A stretch of DNA of 64,000 nt from Streptomyces camelliae (GTDB lineage: Bacteria; Actinomycetota; Actinomycetes; Streptomycetales; Streptomycetaceae), in contig NZ_CP115300.1 of assembly GCF_027625935.1 (NCBI RefSeq), forward strand, positions 8,928,001 through 8,992,000, read 5' to 3'. The stretch's first letter is position 1. Each line of letters begins with the position of its first letter. The position numbers and the translations under genes were made by a program. Below the pieces are notes generated by a model, which saw only the letters and a program-made list of their open reading frames with translations, made no database searches and was not told the origin of the DNA. This document shows, in pieces, positions 18,423 through 26,643 of this stretch.

Positions 18423-19562
18423 ATGCGCGAGCCGGTCGATCTCAGGCGGCAGCGGATCATTGCCGCGGTGCAGTCCCGTGGCGCGATCCGGGTCAGCGAT
18501 CTCGCCGCGGAGCTGGCGGTGTCGGTGGTGACCGTCCGGCGCGATGTGGAGGAACTGGCCCGCGAGGGCAAGCTGCGCCGCGGCCACGGTGTGGCCCGCC
18601 CGGTGCTGCCCGAGGCCGAGCGAGCCGCCGTACCCGCGCCGCCCTCGGCAGACGGCGGTCCGGTCGCGGTCGTGGTGCCCGAGCGCCACGCGTACCTGTA
18701 CGAGGCGCTGCACGGCGCCCGGAGCGTGTTCGAAGAGGCCGGGATCCGTGTCGTACTGCACATCGCGCCGGCCGTCCCGGGTGCCGAACAGCCGCTTGTG
18801 GAGCGGGCGTTGGCGGATGGCGCGCGCGGCCTGCTGATCGCTCCGCGCTGGCGCAGCCGCACCACGGAGGAGGCGGACTACGTCTGGCTGTCGCGCCTGG
18901 ACGTGCCCGCGGTGGTGATGGAGCGCAGGCCGCGGCGCGGCAGCGCGCTGCACGCCATGGACACCGTCTGTACGGACCACTGGTACGGCGTCCATCTTGC
19001 CGTCGAGCACCTCACGGCACTGGGTCACCGGCGCATCGTCCTCGCCGCACGCGACGACAGCCCGACGGCGCGTGCCGTCCGTGCCGCGTTCACCGAGATC
19101 GCGGCGGACCACCCGGACGTCGACAAATGGGCCGTGGCGCTCAGTTCGCCCGGCGCGGTGCCCGACCGGGCGGCGACTGCGCAGACGCCGGTCGAGCTGC
19201 CCTCGCTGATGGCCGGGCTGGGCGCCACGGCCGCCGTGCTGCACGGCGACGTGGACGCCCTGATGCTGGTGCAGTCGCTGCGCGACAACGGCGTGCGGGT
19301 TCCGGAGGACTGCTCCGTGATCGCGTACGACGACGTCGTCGCGGCACTCGGCAGCACGCCGCTGACCGCCGTGTCCCCGCCGAAGGCGGACGTCGGCCGT
19401 GCGGCCGCGGAACTGCTGCTGCGCCGGCTCGACCCGCGGGATCCCGGCGGGGCCACGGCACCCGTGCGGCGGTTGGAGCTGCTGCCGGTGCTGAAGATCC
19501 GCGGTTCGACACAGGCGGCGGACACGCTGCCGGTCTCGGACTCAACTTCCGTATCGTTATGA
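18423..19562 (+). CDS. Hybrid regulator: DeoR-type helix-turn-helix with LacI-type sensor domain
   Basis: A 379-residue transcription factor. Residues about 7-55 are a DeoR-like winged helix (RRQRIIAAVQSRGAIRVSDL, then AAELAVSVVTVRRDVEELAR). From about 78 to the end it has a LacI/GalR-type periplasmic-binding fold (VAVVVPERHAYLYEALHGAR, HLAVEHLTALGHRRIVLAAR, CSVIAYDDVVAALGSTPLTA). GAGGGG at 18408-18413 supports the ATG. It lies just upstream of a second sugar importer that it probably controls. The last sense codon (19557-19559) is TTA, the rare leucine codon read by the bldA tRNA in Streptomyces; loss of this residue alone might not matter. Confidence 0.85.
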   Translation: MREPVDLRRQRIIAAVQSRGAIRVSDLAAELAVSVVTVRRDVEELAREGKLRRGHGVARPVLPEAERAAVPAPPSADGGPVAVVVPERHAYLYEALHGARSVFEEAGIRVVLHIAPAVPGAEQPLVERALADGARGLLIAPRWRSRTTEEADYVWLSRLDVPAVVMERRPRRGSALHAMDTVCTDHWYGVHLAVEHLTALGHRRIVLAARDDSPTARAVRAAFTEIAADHPDVDKWAVALSSPGAVPDRAATAQTPVELPSLMAGLGATAAVLHGDVDALMLVQSLRDNGVRVPEDCSVIAYDDVVAALGSTPLTAVSPPKADVGRAAAELLLRRLDPRDPGGATAPVRRLELLPVLKIRGSTQAADTLPVSDSTSVSL

Positions 19563-19597
19563 GCGTTTGACCGTTTTGTTTTCTTCTGAACGATCTA

Positions 19598-19626
19598 TTG
19601 ACCAGGTTCATTCAGTCGATCAGTAT
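19598..19626 (+). promoter_or_regulatory. Candidate promoter of the second importer operon
   Basis: TTGACC (19598-19603) and CAGTAT (19621-19626) are 17 bp apart, about 50 bp before the binding-protein start. The -10 is a weak match. Confidence 0.4.
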
Positions 19627-19674
19627 TCCCGTGACTCGCACCCATGAGAGCCGCAGGAGCCGCGGGAGGCACCC

Positions 19675-21027
19675 ATGCCTGGTCGACAGAGCCGTCGATC
19701 CGTGCTCGCCGCGATCACCGCGCTGCCGCTGTCCGGCGCCCTGAGCGCATGCAGCGGGAACGACAGTGCGTCCGTCCGATCCGGGAGCAGCAGCAAGTCC
19801 GGCACCAAAGGCACGACCACCATCACGTTCTGGTCCGCCCTGCGCGGCAGCCAGCAGGTGGTGGACGCGTTCAATAAGACGCATGACCACATCCAGGTCG
19901 ACTTCGAGCAGATACCCTCCGGCACGCAGGGCGGGTATCTGAAGCTCAGCAACGCGGCGCGGGCCGGCAACGCCCCCGACGTCGCCACCATCGAGTACCC
20001 CCAGCTGCCGGGCTTCGCGATCGACGGCGTCGCCCGCGACATCACGCCGATGATCAGCGACGGCCTGCGGGCGAAGCTGCTGCCCCAGTCGCTGAGCCAG
20101 ACGACGTTCGGCACGCGCACGTACAGCGTGCCGCTCGACATCGAGCCCATGGTGCTGCACTACCGCAAGGACCTGTTCGACAGGTTCGGCTTCGAGGTCC
20201 CCACCACCTGGGACGAGTACGCCGAGCTGGCCCGCCGGGTGCGCCGCACGGGCGGGGGACGCAGGATCGCCACCTTCCCCACCGACGGCATGTCACAGAT
20301 GGCCGCCTGGTGCTGGCAGGCCGGGGCGCAGTGGTTCGACATCTCCAAGGGCGCCTGGAACGTGTCCATGGCGGACGCCCCGACCCGGAAAGTGGCCGCG
20401 TACTGGCAGCGGCTCATCGACGAGAACCTCGTCTTCTGCAACTCGGTCAGCTCCCGCCTCTACGACGCGCAGATCGCGGGCGGCCTGGTCCTGACCCGGC
20501 TCAGCGGCGCCTGGGACGCCGGCGCGCAGATGAAATCGCACCCGGAGCAGAAGGACGAGTGGCGCATCGCCCCGCTCCCGCAGTGGACCCCCGGCAAGCC
20601 GGCGCTCGGCACGCACGGCGGGTCGACGTTCGCCGTCACGAAGGACAGCAAGCATCCCGAGGCCGCCATGGAGTTCATCGAGTGGCAGGTCGCGCACCCC
20701 GACGCCCTCAAGGCCCGGCTGTCCAGCGGCGCGAGCAGCCAGTACCCGGCCGCGACCGGACTCGTCCCCGTGGGGCGCGCCGCGTTCGACCGCGCGTACT
20801 ACGGCGGTCAGGACATCTACCGGCTGTTCGAGGAAGAGGCCCACAAGATCCGCGACGGCTGGGTGTGGGGACCGCGCATGACCGCCACCGGCTCCGTCAT
20901 GCAGGACGCGTTCGCCCGCGCGGGAGCCGGCTCCGGCACCGTCCTGTCCGCCATGCGCGCCGCTCAGGACGGCACGATGCCCGACCTCAAGGCGCTGGGC
21001 CTCGCCACCACCCAGCACTCGACGTGA
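19675..21027 (+). CDS. Sugar ABC transporter substrate-binding lipoprotein (second system)
   Basis: A 450-residue solute-binding protein. The signal peptide has twin arginines (QSRRSV) and the lipobox LSAC with Cys26, so it is anchored to the outer face of the membrane. The mature domain starts TITFWSALRGSQQVVDAFNK, followed by NAPDVATIEYPQ and YSVPLDIEPMVLHYRKDLFD, typical of family 1 binding proteins. GGGAGG just before the ATG supports the start. It leads an operon with two permeases, a dehydrogenase and a DUF2264 hydrolase. Again no ATPase gene is linked. Confidence 0.9.
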   Translation: MPGRQSRRSVLAAITALPLSGALSACSGNDSASVRSGSSSKSGTKGTTTITFWSALRGSQQVVDAFNKTHDHIQVDFEQIPSGTQGGYLKLSNAARAGNAPDVATIEYPQLPGFAIDGVARDITPMISDGLRAKLLPQSLSQTTFGTRTYSVPLDIEPMVLHYRKDLFDRFGFEVPTTWDEYAELARRVRRTGGGRRIATFPTDGMSQMAAWCWQAGAQWFDISKGAWNVSMADAPTRKVAAYWQRLIDENLVFCNSVSSRLYDAQIAGGLVLTRLSGAWDAGAQMKSHPEQKDEWRIAPLPQWTPGKPALGTHGGSTFAVTKDSKHPEAAMEFIEWQVAHPDALKARLSSGASSQYPAATGLVPVGRAAFDRAYYGGQDIYRLFEEEAHKIRDGWVWGPRMTATGSVMQDAFARAGAGSGTVLSAMRAAQDGTMPDLKALGLATTQHST

Positions 21028-21056
21028 CCGCCCCCACCCGAGAGGCAGGTGACCCC

Positions 21057-22040
21057 ATGACCGCGACAGCCCCCGTCCCGACGGCGCAGGCCGCCCCGTC
21101 CCGGGCGGCGGACGCCGCCCGGCGCAAGGCACAGCGCGCGGCGAAGCGCCGCCTGGGCGGTGCCGCCGGCGTCCTGATGGCGCCGTTCTTCATCCTTCTC
21201 ACCCTCGTCTTCCTGATCCCGGTCGGTACGGCGGTGTGGCTGAGCTTCTTCAGCGACGACCATCCCGGCCTCGGCTTCGGGCCGGCGCGCACCGTGTTCG
21301 TGGGCCTGCGCTCGTACACCGCCGTGCTCACCGACCCGACGTTCCTGTCCGGACTCGGCACGGTCGGGCTGTACTGCGTGATCTACATCCCGCTGATGGT
21401 GATCGGCTCCCTGGCGCTCGCCCTGCTGCTCGACTCCGGTGTCGTCCGGCTGCGCGCCTGGGCCCAGTTGGGCCTGTTCCTGCCGCACGCGGTGCCCGGC
21501 ATCATCGCCGCCCTGATCTGGCTGTACCTGTACACGCCCGGCATCAGCCCGGTCATCGAGGCGCTCGCCAAGGCCGACGTCACGGTCGACTTCCTCGGCC
21601 TGCACACCACGCTGCCGTCGATCGTGAACATCGCCCTGTGGAGCAACCTCGGCTACAACATGGTCGTCTTCTACGCGGCCCTCCAGGCGGTACCCCGTGA
21701 GGTGCTGGAGGCGTCCGTGATCGACGGCGCGGGACCGGTGCGCACCGCCCTCCAGGTCAAGGCGCCGCTCGTGCGCTCCTCGATCGTCATGGTCGCCATG
21801 TTCACGCTGATCTGGGCCCTGCAGCTGTTCACCGAGCCGATGCTGCTCCACCAGTCCTCACAGATGATCAACACCAGGTTCTCGCCGAGCATGTACATCT
21901 ACGACGCCGCCTTCAGCCGCAACAACTACTCACTCGCGGCCGCCGCGTCGGTGATCCTTCTGGTCATCACCATCGCCCTCTCCTACGGCGTCACCCGCTG
22001 GACCAACCGCGTCGACCAGGCCGAGGAGAACGCCCGATGA
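21057..22040 (+). CDS. Sugar ABC transporter permease (second system, MalF type)
   Basis: A 327-residue membrane permease. The ATG at 21057 follows GAGGCAGGTG. About six membrane segments are visible, beginning AAGVLMAPFFILLTLVFLIP. The EAA-type loop is EASVIDGAGPVRTALQVKAP. Its stop overlaps the start of the next permease by ATGA. It forms the channel for the substrate bound by the upstream lipoprotein. Confidence 0.9.
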   Translation: MTATAPVPTAQAAPSRAADAARRKAQRAAKRRLGGAAGVLMAPFFILLTLVFLIPVGTAVWLSFFSDDHPGLGFGPARTVFVGLRSYTAVLTDPTFLSGLGTVGLYCVIYIPLMVIGSLALALLLDSGVVRLRAWAQLGLFLPHAVPGIIAALIWLYLYTPGISPVIEALAKADVTVDFLGLHTTLPSIVNIALWSNLGYNMVVFYAALQAVPREVLEASVIDGAGPVRTALQVKAPLVRSSIVMVAMFTLIWALQLFTEPMLLHQSSQMINTRFSPSMYIYDAAFSRNNYSLAAAASVILLVITIALSYGVTRWTNRVDQAEENAR

Positions 22041-22900
22041 GCGCCACGGACTCCACCCTGCTGCGCCCGCGCCTGCTGGGCCGGGCGACCGTCAACGTCG
22101 TCGTCGCGATCTCCGTCCTGTACACCCTGCTGCCGGTGGTGTGGCTGCTGCTCGCCGCGTCGAAGTCCCGCGACGCCCTGTTCAGCAGCAGCATCCTGTC
22201 CTTCAGGGACTTCTCCCTCGTTCAGAACATCAAGAACCTGTTCACCATGGACGGCGGACTGTACGGGCGCTGGTACGCCAACAGCCTGCTCTACGCCGTC
22301 CTGGGCGCGGCGCTCGGCGCGCTGATCAGCGTCGCCTGCGGGTACGCCTTCGACAAGTACCGCTTCCGGCACAAGGAGAAGCTGTTCGGCCTCGTGCTGG
22401 CGGCCGTCATGGTGCCGCAGACGGTGCTCGCGCTGCCGCTGTACCTCATCGCCTCCGAGACCGGTGTCGTGAACACTTTCTGGTCGGTGTTCGTCCCCGT
22501 CCTGTTCAACCCGTTCGGCGTGTACCTGGGCCGCATCTTCGCCCAGGGCTATGTGCCCGACGAGGTCCTGGAGGCAGCGCGTGTCGACGGCGCCGGCGAG
22601 CTGACGACCTACGCACGTGTGTCGCTGCGCATGCTGGGCCCAGGCCTGGTCACGGTCTTCCTCTTCCAGCTGACGGCGATCTGGAACAACTTCTTCCTGC
22701 CGATGGTGATGCTGTCCAACCAGGACCTGTATCCCGTGAGCCTGGGTCTGTACCAGTGGAACAGCCAGGCGACCGTCTCGCCCGAGTACTACCCGGTGGT
22801 GATCATGGGCTCGCTCCTCGCGGTCCTCCCGCTCATCCTCGCGTTCGCCCTCCTCCAGCGGTTCTGGCGCTCCGGCCTGACGGCGGGGGCGGTCAGGTGA
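22037..22900 (+). CDS. Sugar ABC transporter permease (second system, MalG type)
   Basis: A 287-residue membrane permease starting in the ATGA overlap. It begins VAISVLYTLLPVVWLLLAAS and has the coupling loop EAARVDGAGELTTYARVSLR. Its end overlaps the GTG start of the dehydrogenase (GTGA), so translation is coupled along the operon. Confidence 0.9.
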   Translation: MSATDSTLLRPRLLGRATVNVVVAISVLYTLLPVVWLLLAASKSRDALFSSSILSFRDFSLVQNIKNLFTMDGGLYGRWYANSLLYAVLGAALGALISVACGYAFDKYRFRHKEKLFGLVLAAVMVPQTVLALPLYLIASETGVVNTFWSVFVPVLFNPFGVYLGRIFAQGYVPDEVLEAARVDGAGELTTYARVSLRMLGPGLVTVFLFQLTAIWNNFFLPMVMLSNQDLYPVSLGLYQWNSQATVSPEYYPVVIMGSLLAVLPLILAFALLQRFWRSGLTAGAVR

Positions 22901-23904
22901 CCAAGCTCAGCGCGGCGCTGGCCATGTCGCCCGCGGCGGCGACCGCCGTCTTCACGCCGCGGTCGCTGGCCGCGCTCGCGAACGTGTGCGACCTGGCGCC
23001 GCTGCCGGTCCTGGACGACCTGACGACCGTACGCGCGAAGGCCGTACTCGCCGATGTCGAGCTGCTCGTCACCGGCTGGGGGTGCCCGCGGCTCGACGCG
23101 GACGTCCTCGCGGCGGCGCCCCGGCTGAGGGCCGTGGTGCACGCGGCCGGTTCGGTGCGCGGGCACATCACCGACGCCTGCTGGGAGCGGGGCGTGGAAG
23201 TGTCGTCGGCGGCCGCGGCCAACGCGCTGCCGGTCGCCGAGTACACGCTCGCCATGATCCTGCTGCACGGAAAGCACGTGCTGGAGCGGGCCCGCGACTT
23301 CCGGCGGACCCGTGAACGCGCCGACTGGCTGCTGACCCCGCACGAGGTGGGCAACTACCGCCGCACAGTGGGCATCCTGTCCGCCTCCCTGATCGGCCGC
23401 CGGGTCATCGAGCTGCTGCGCCCCTTCGACCACGAGGTGCTGCTGCACGACCCGTACGTCACCGAGGCCGAGGCCGCGGAGCTGGGCGTGGAGTGGGTGG
23501 ACCTGCCCGAACTCTTCGGCCGCAGCGACCTGTTGAGCATCCACACGCCGCTGCTGCCCGCCACCCACGGCCTCGTCAGCCGGGAACTGCTGGACGCCAT
23601 GCGGCCGGGAGCCGTGCTGATCAACACCTCGCGCGGCGCGGTCGTCGACCAGGACGCGCTCACCGACGTGGTGCGCGCGGGCCGCATCCGGGCGGTGCTC
23701 GACGTGACGGACCCTGAAGTCCTGCCAGCCGACCACCCGTTGTGGGACTGCCCGAACGCTCTGATCACCCCGCACCTCGCCGGTTCCCAGGGCAACGAGT
23801 GGGAGCGGCTCGCCGACACGGCCGTCGGCGAGGTGGCCCGGTGGGCCGAGGGCGACGGTTTCGCCCATTCCGTACGACGCGAGAGGCTGGCGTTCCTGGC
23901 ATGA
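22897..23904 (+). CDS. D-2-hydroxyacid dehydrogenase (NAD-dependent)
   Basis: A 335-residue 2-hydroxyacid dehydrogenase-type protein starting at the GTG that overlaps the permease stop. The catalytic set is present: Arg in INTSRGAVVDQDAL, Glu in VLDVTDPEVLPADHPLW, and His in ITPHLAGSQGNE. The dinucleotide-binding loop reads VGILSASLIGRR where most relatives have GIVGxGxIG, so the usual GxG is SAS; a GAS variant is known in related actinobacterial proteins. It would interconvert a 2-keto acid and a 2-hydroxy acid, possibly from a uronic- or aldonic-acid breakdown product released by the DUF2264 hydrolase next door. The substrate is unknown. Confidence 0.85.
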   Translation: MTKLSAALAMSPAAATAVFTPRSLAALANVCDLAPLPVLDDLTTVRAKAVLADVELLVTGWGCPRLDADVLAAAPRLRAVVHAAGSVRGHITDACWERGVEVSSAAAANALPVAEYTLAMILLHGKHVLERARDFRRTRERADWLLTPHEVGNYRRTVGILSASLIGRRVIELLRPFDHEVLLHDPYVTEAEAAELGVEWVDLPELFGRSDLLSIHTPLLPATHGLVSRELLDAMRPGAVLINTSRGAVVDQDALTDVVRAGRIRAVLDVTDPEVLPADHPLWDCPNALITPHLAGSQGNEWERLADTAVGEVARWAEGDGFAHSVRRERLAFLA

Positions 23905-25775
23905 GCATTCCCTTCGAACTTCCCGCTGAGAACCGGGAGTCGAGCCCGCACACCGGCTACACCCGCGCCCACTGGGAGGCCGTCGCCGACGGGCTGCTCG
24001 GCGCCGCCTGGCGCTGGGCGACCCCCGGCGGCGCCCTGCTCGATCTGCCGGGCCGCCCCTCCGGGTCCGGCGTCCGCTCGGACGGACTGGAGGGCTACGC
24101 CCGCACGTTCCTGGCGGCCGGCTTCCGTGTCGCCGGCGCCGGCGGCAAGGACCCGCACGGCTGGCTGGAGCGCTACGCGAGCGGCCTCGCGGCGGGCACC
24201 CGCACACCCGGCCGGGACGACGCCGAGTCCTGGCCGCTGATCCTCGACCACCATGTGCAGGGCCAGCCGATGGTCGAGTCGGCGTCGGTGGCGCTCGGCC
24301 TGACCCTGACCCGGCCGTGGCTGTGGGACCGGCTCGACGGCGACGTACAGGACCGGGCCGAGACCTGGCTGCGCGGCGCCCTCACGCACACCCCCGCGCC
24401 GAACAACTGGTACCTCTTCCCGTTCATGGTGGCGTCCTTCCTGGAGTCGGCCGGCCGCGGCGACACGGCGACGGAGCGGGCCATGGAGCGGGCGCTCGAC
24501 CTGATGGAGACCTGGTACCGGGGCGACGGCTGGTACGCGGACGGCGACGGGCGGGCCTTCGACCACTACAACGGGTGGGCGCTGCACCTGTATCCGCTGC
24601 TCCACGCCCATCTGTCGGGCGACACGGCGCTGTCGGACCGGTTCGGGCCGCGGCTGCGCGAGCATCTGGAGGGCTTCTCGCTCCTCTTCGGCGCCGACGG
24701 GGCGCCGATCCACTTCGGGCGTTCGCTGACCTACCGGTTCGCGGCGTCGGCGGCGGTCGGCATGGGGGCCGTCACGGGGCACACACCCTTGTCCCCGGGC
24801 ACGTCACGCCGCCTGATCAGCGCAAATCTCCGCTACTTCCTCGACCGGGGCGCGGTGACGGACGACGGCCTCCTCAGCCTGGGGTGGCACGGCCCGCACA
24901 CCGCCACGCTCCAGTCCTACTCCGGCCCCGCGTCCCCGTACTGGGCGTCGAAGGCCTTCGTGGCGCTGCTCGCGCCCGAGAACGCCCCGCTGTGGACGGC
25001 GACCGAGGAGCCGGCGCCGAGCGAGGGCCCCGACCGGGTCCTCGCGCTGCCTGCCCCCGGGCTGCTCGTGCAGTCGACCGGGGCCGACGGGATCGTGCGC
25101 CTGCACAACCACGGCAGTGACCATGTCCGGCCGCACGAGGGCGAGTCGGCGGCGCAGGACGACCCGCTGTACGGCCGCCAGGCGTACTCCACGCACACCG
25201 GCCCCACATCGCGGGCCAACGTCGCGGACAACCATCTGTCCGTGGAGGTCGGCGGCATCGCAAGCGTGCGGCGGCGCATCCATCCGCTGGGCGGGGGACA
25301 GGGCGACGGATGGGGCTGGGCGGCGTCCTGGCACCGGCCGGTGTTCGTTTCCGGGCCGCCGATGGTGCCGGGGCTGCGCGTCGAGAGCGTGACGGTGGCG
25401 CGCGGGCGCCACGAGCTGCGGATCCACCGGGTGGTCGGGGCACCGCACGGGGCGCGGGTCACCCTCACCGGGTGGGCCACGCAGACGCTCCGCTCCGAGC
25501 TGGCGGGACTGCACGGCTGGGGCGAGGCGGACCAGGTGCGGGCGCCCGAGGGCACGGCCTACGAGCCGTGGGTACGGATGCCCCGGCTCTCGGCGCGGGT
25601 CCACGGGACCGCGGTGCTCGTCGCGCTGGCCCGCCTGGGCGCCGATGCCGATGCACCGCCGCTCGCCGCCGCCGTGACCGAGGTGACCTGGGTGGACGGG
25701 GAACTGCGCGTCCACTGGGCGGACGGGCCGCGGACCGGCGTGACCTTCGAGCCGCTTCGGGTGAGGACGGCGTAG
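23901..25775 (+). CDS. DUF2264-family protein (putative glycoside hydrolase, GH154-like)
   Basis: A 624-residue cytoplasmic protein without a signal peptide, starting at the ATGA overlap with the dehydrogenase. The N-terminal part (to about 380) has segments typical of DUF2264: SWPLILDHHVQGQPMVESAS, TPAPNNWYLFPFMVASFLES, WYADGDGRAFDHYNGWALHL and FGRSLTYRFAA. These suggest an alpha/alpha toroid rich in aromatic and acidic residues. The C-terminal half is beta-rich. As far as I recall, DUF2264 corresponds to CAZy family GH154, which includes beta-glucuronidase activity. With the importer and dehydrogenase it probably releases a uronic-acid-type sugar inside the cell. It is the last gene of the operon. 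Confidence 0.75.
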   Translation: MSIPFELPAENRESSPHTGYTRAHWEAVADGLLGAAWRWATPGGALLDLPGRPSGSGVRSDGLEGYARTFLAAGFRVAGAGGKDPHGWLERYASGLAAGTRTPGRDDAESWPLILDHHVQGQPMVESASVALGLTLTRPWLWDRLDGDVQDRAETWLRGALTHTPAPNNWYLFPFMVASFLESAGRGDTATERAMERALDLMETWYRGDGWYADGDGRAFDHYNGWALHLYPLLHAHLSGDTALSDRFGPRLREHLEGFSLLFGADGAPIHFGRSLTYRFAASAAVGMGAVTGHTPLSPGTSRRLISANLRYFLDRGAVTDDGLLSLGWHGPHTATLQSYSGPASPYWASKAFVALLAPENAPLWTATEEPAPSEGPDRVLALPAPGLLVQSTGADGIVRLHNHGSDHVRPHEGESAAQDDPLYGRQAYSTHTGPTSRANVADNHLSVEVGGIASVRRRIHPLGGGQGDGWGWAASWHRPVFVSGPPMVPGLRVESVTVARGRHELRIHRVVGAPHGARVTLTGWATQTLRSELAGLHGWGEADQVRAPEGTAYEPWVRMPRLSARVHGTAVLVALARLGADADAPPLAAAVTEVTWVDGELRVHWADGPRTGVTFEPLRVRTA

Positions 25776-25810
25776 ACGATCACGGAGCCGACTGGTCCCG
25801 ACCCGGGGTA

Positions 25811-25839
25811 TTGACGCGCCCTTCGCCGGGTGTCACTGT
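25811..25839 (+). promoter_or_regulatory. Candidate promoter of the tetronate operon
   Basis: TTGACG (25811-25816) and CACTGT (25834-25839), 17-bp spacer, just upstream of the overlapping palindromes at 25851-25877. The -10 is weak. Confidence 0.4.
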
Positions 25840-25850
25840 TACCGGCACAT

Positions 25851-25877
25851 AGACATCAGATGTCTGACGTCAGATGT
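25851..25877. promoter_or_regulatory. Overlapping palindromic operators before the GntR gene
   Basis: A 15-bp palindrome, AGACATCAGATGTCT (25851-25865), overlaps a 12-bp one, TCTGACGTCAGA (25863-25874), and TCAGATGT occurs twice. Placed between the likely promoter and the regulator start, it is a good autoregulatory site. Confidence 0.65.
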
Positions 25878-25902
25878 AGTGATCGAACGAAGAGGTTCCG
25901 CC

Positions 25903-26601
25903 ATGTCGCTCTCGGACGACCTTGCCGAGCAGCTGCTCACCGCGATCATCGACGGGCAGTATCCGCCGGATGCCGTCCTCCCGCCCGAGGGAGAGCTCTC
26001 GGAGCAGAGCGGGGTCAGCCGCCTGACCGTCCGCGAGGCGGTGAAGCAGCTGCGGGCGCAGAACGTGGTGAGGGTGGTGCGCGGCCGCGGCACCTATGTC
26101 AACCCGCCGGACCGGTGGACCGCCCTGGAACCGGTGGTGCGGGCGGCCTCGCGCACCGCGAGCGGCGCCCTGTCGGAACGGTTGATCGAGGCGCGCCGGC
26201 TCATCGAGAACGGCGCGTGCGAGCTGGCCGCCTCCCGCCGTACCGAAGAGGACCTGGACGTGCTGCGTCAGCACCTCGCGCTCATGCGTGAGGCCGCCGA
26301 GGCGGGCGACACCGAGCAGTTCGTGCAGGCCGACATCGACTTCCACGACACGGTGATGAGGGCGACGGGCAACCTGTTCGTCCCGCTGCTCTTCGAGCCG
26401 TTCGGCCCGCTGCTCGTCGAGGGGCGCCGGGAGACCTCGGCCGTCCCCGAGATCCGCACGAACGCCATCGCCCACCACGAGGCGGTGCTCGCCGCGCTGG
26501 AGACCGGCAACCCCGATGCGGCCCGAGCCGCGATGGACGGCCACATGAACCAGACCGCCGACGATCTGCGCACCCACGTGATCAAGCGCGGCCGCGACTG
26601 A
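25903..26601 (+). CDS. FadR-subfamily GntR regulator of the tetronate operon
   Basis: A 232-residue repressor-type protein. The GntR winged helix is at about 3-65 (VLPPEGELSEQSGVSRLTVR, then EAVKQLRAQNVVRVVRGRGT). The all-helical FCD sensor domain follows, with DIDFHDTVMRATGN and the metal/ligand His in HHEAVLAALETGNPDAARAA. The ATG at 25903 has AAGAGG before it; GTG 25879 is a less likely start. It is first in a run with a kinase, aldolase, dehydrogenase and permease, and the overlapping palindromes before it suggest autoregulation. The inducer is probably the sugar acid or an intermediate. Confidence 0.88.
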   Translation: MSLSDDLAEQLLTAIIDGQYPPDAVLPPEGELSEQSGVSRLTVREAVKQLRAQNVVRVVRGRGTYVNPPDRWTALEPVVRAASRTASGALSERLIEARRLIENGACELAASRRTEEDLDVLRQHLALMREAAEAGDTEQFVQADIDFHDTVMRATGNLFVPLLFEPFGPLLVEGRRETSAVPEIRTNAIAHHEAVLAALETGNPDAARAAMDGHMNQTADDLRTHVIKRGRD

Positions 26602-26643
26602 CGAACCTCCGCTCAACTCCCCGACAGACACCAGGAATTCGCC

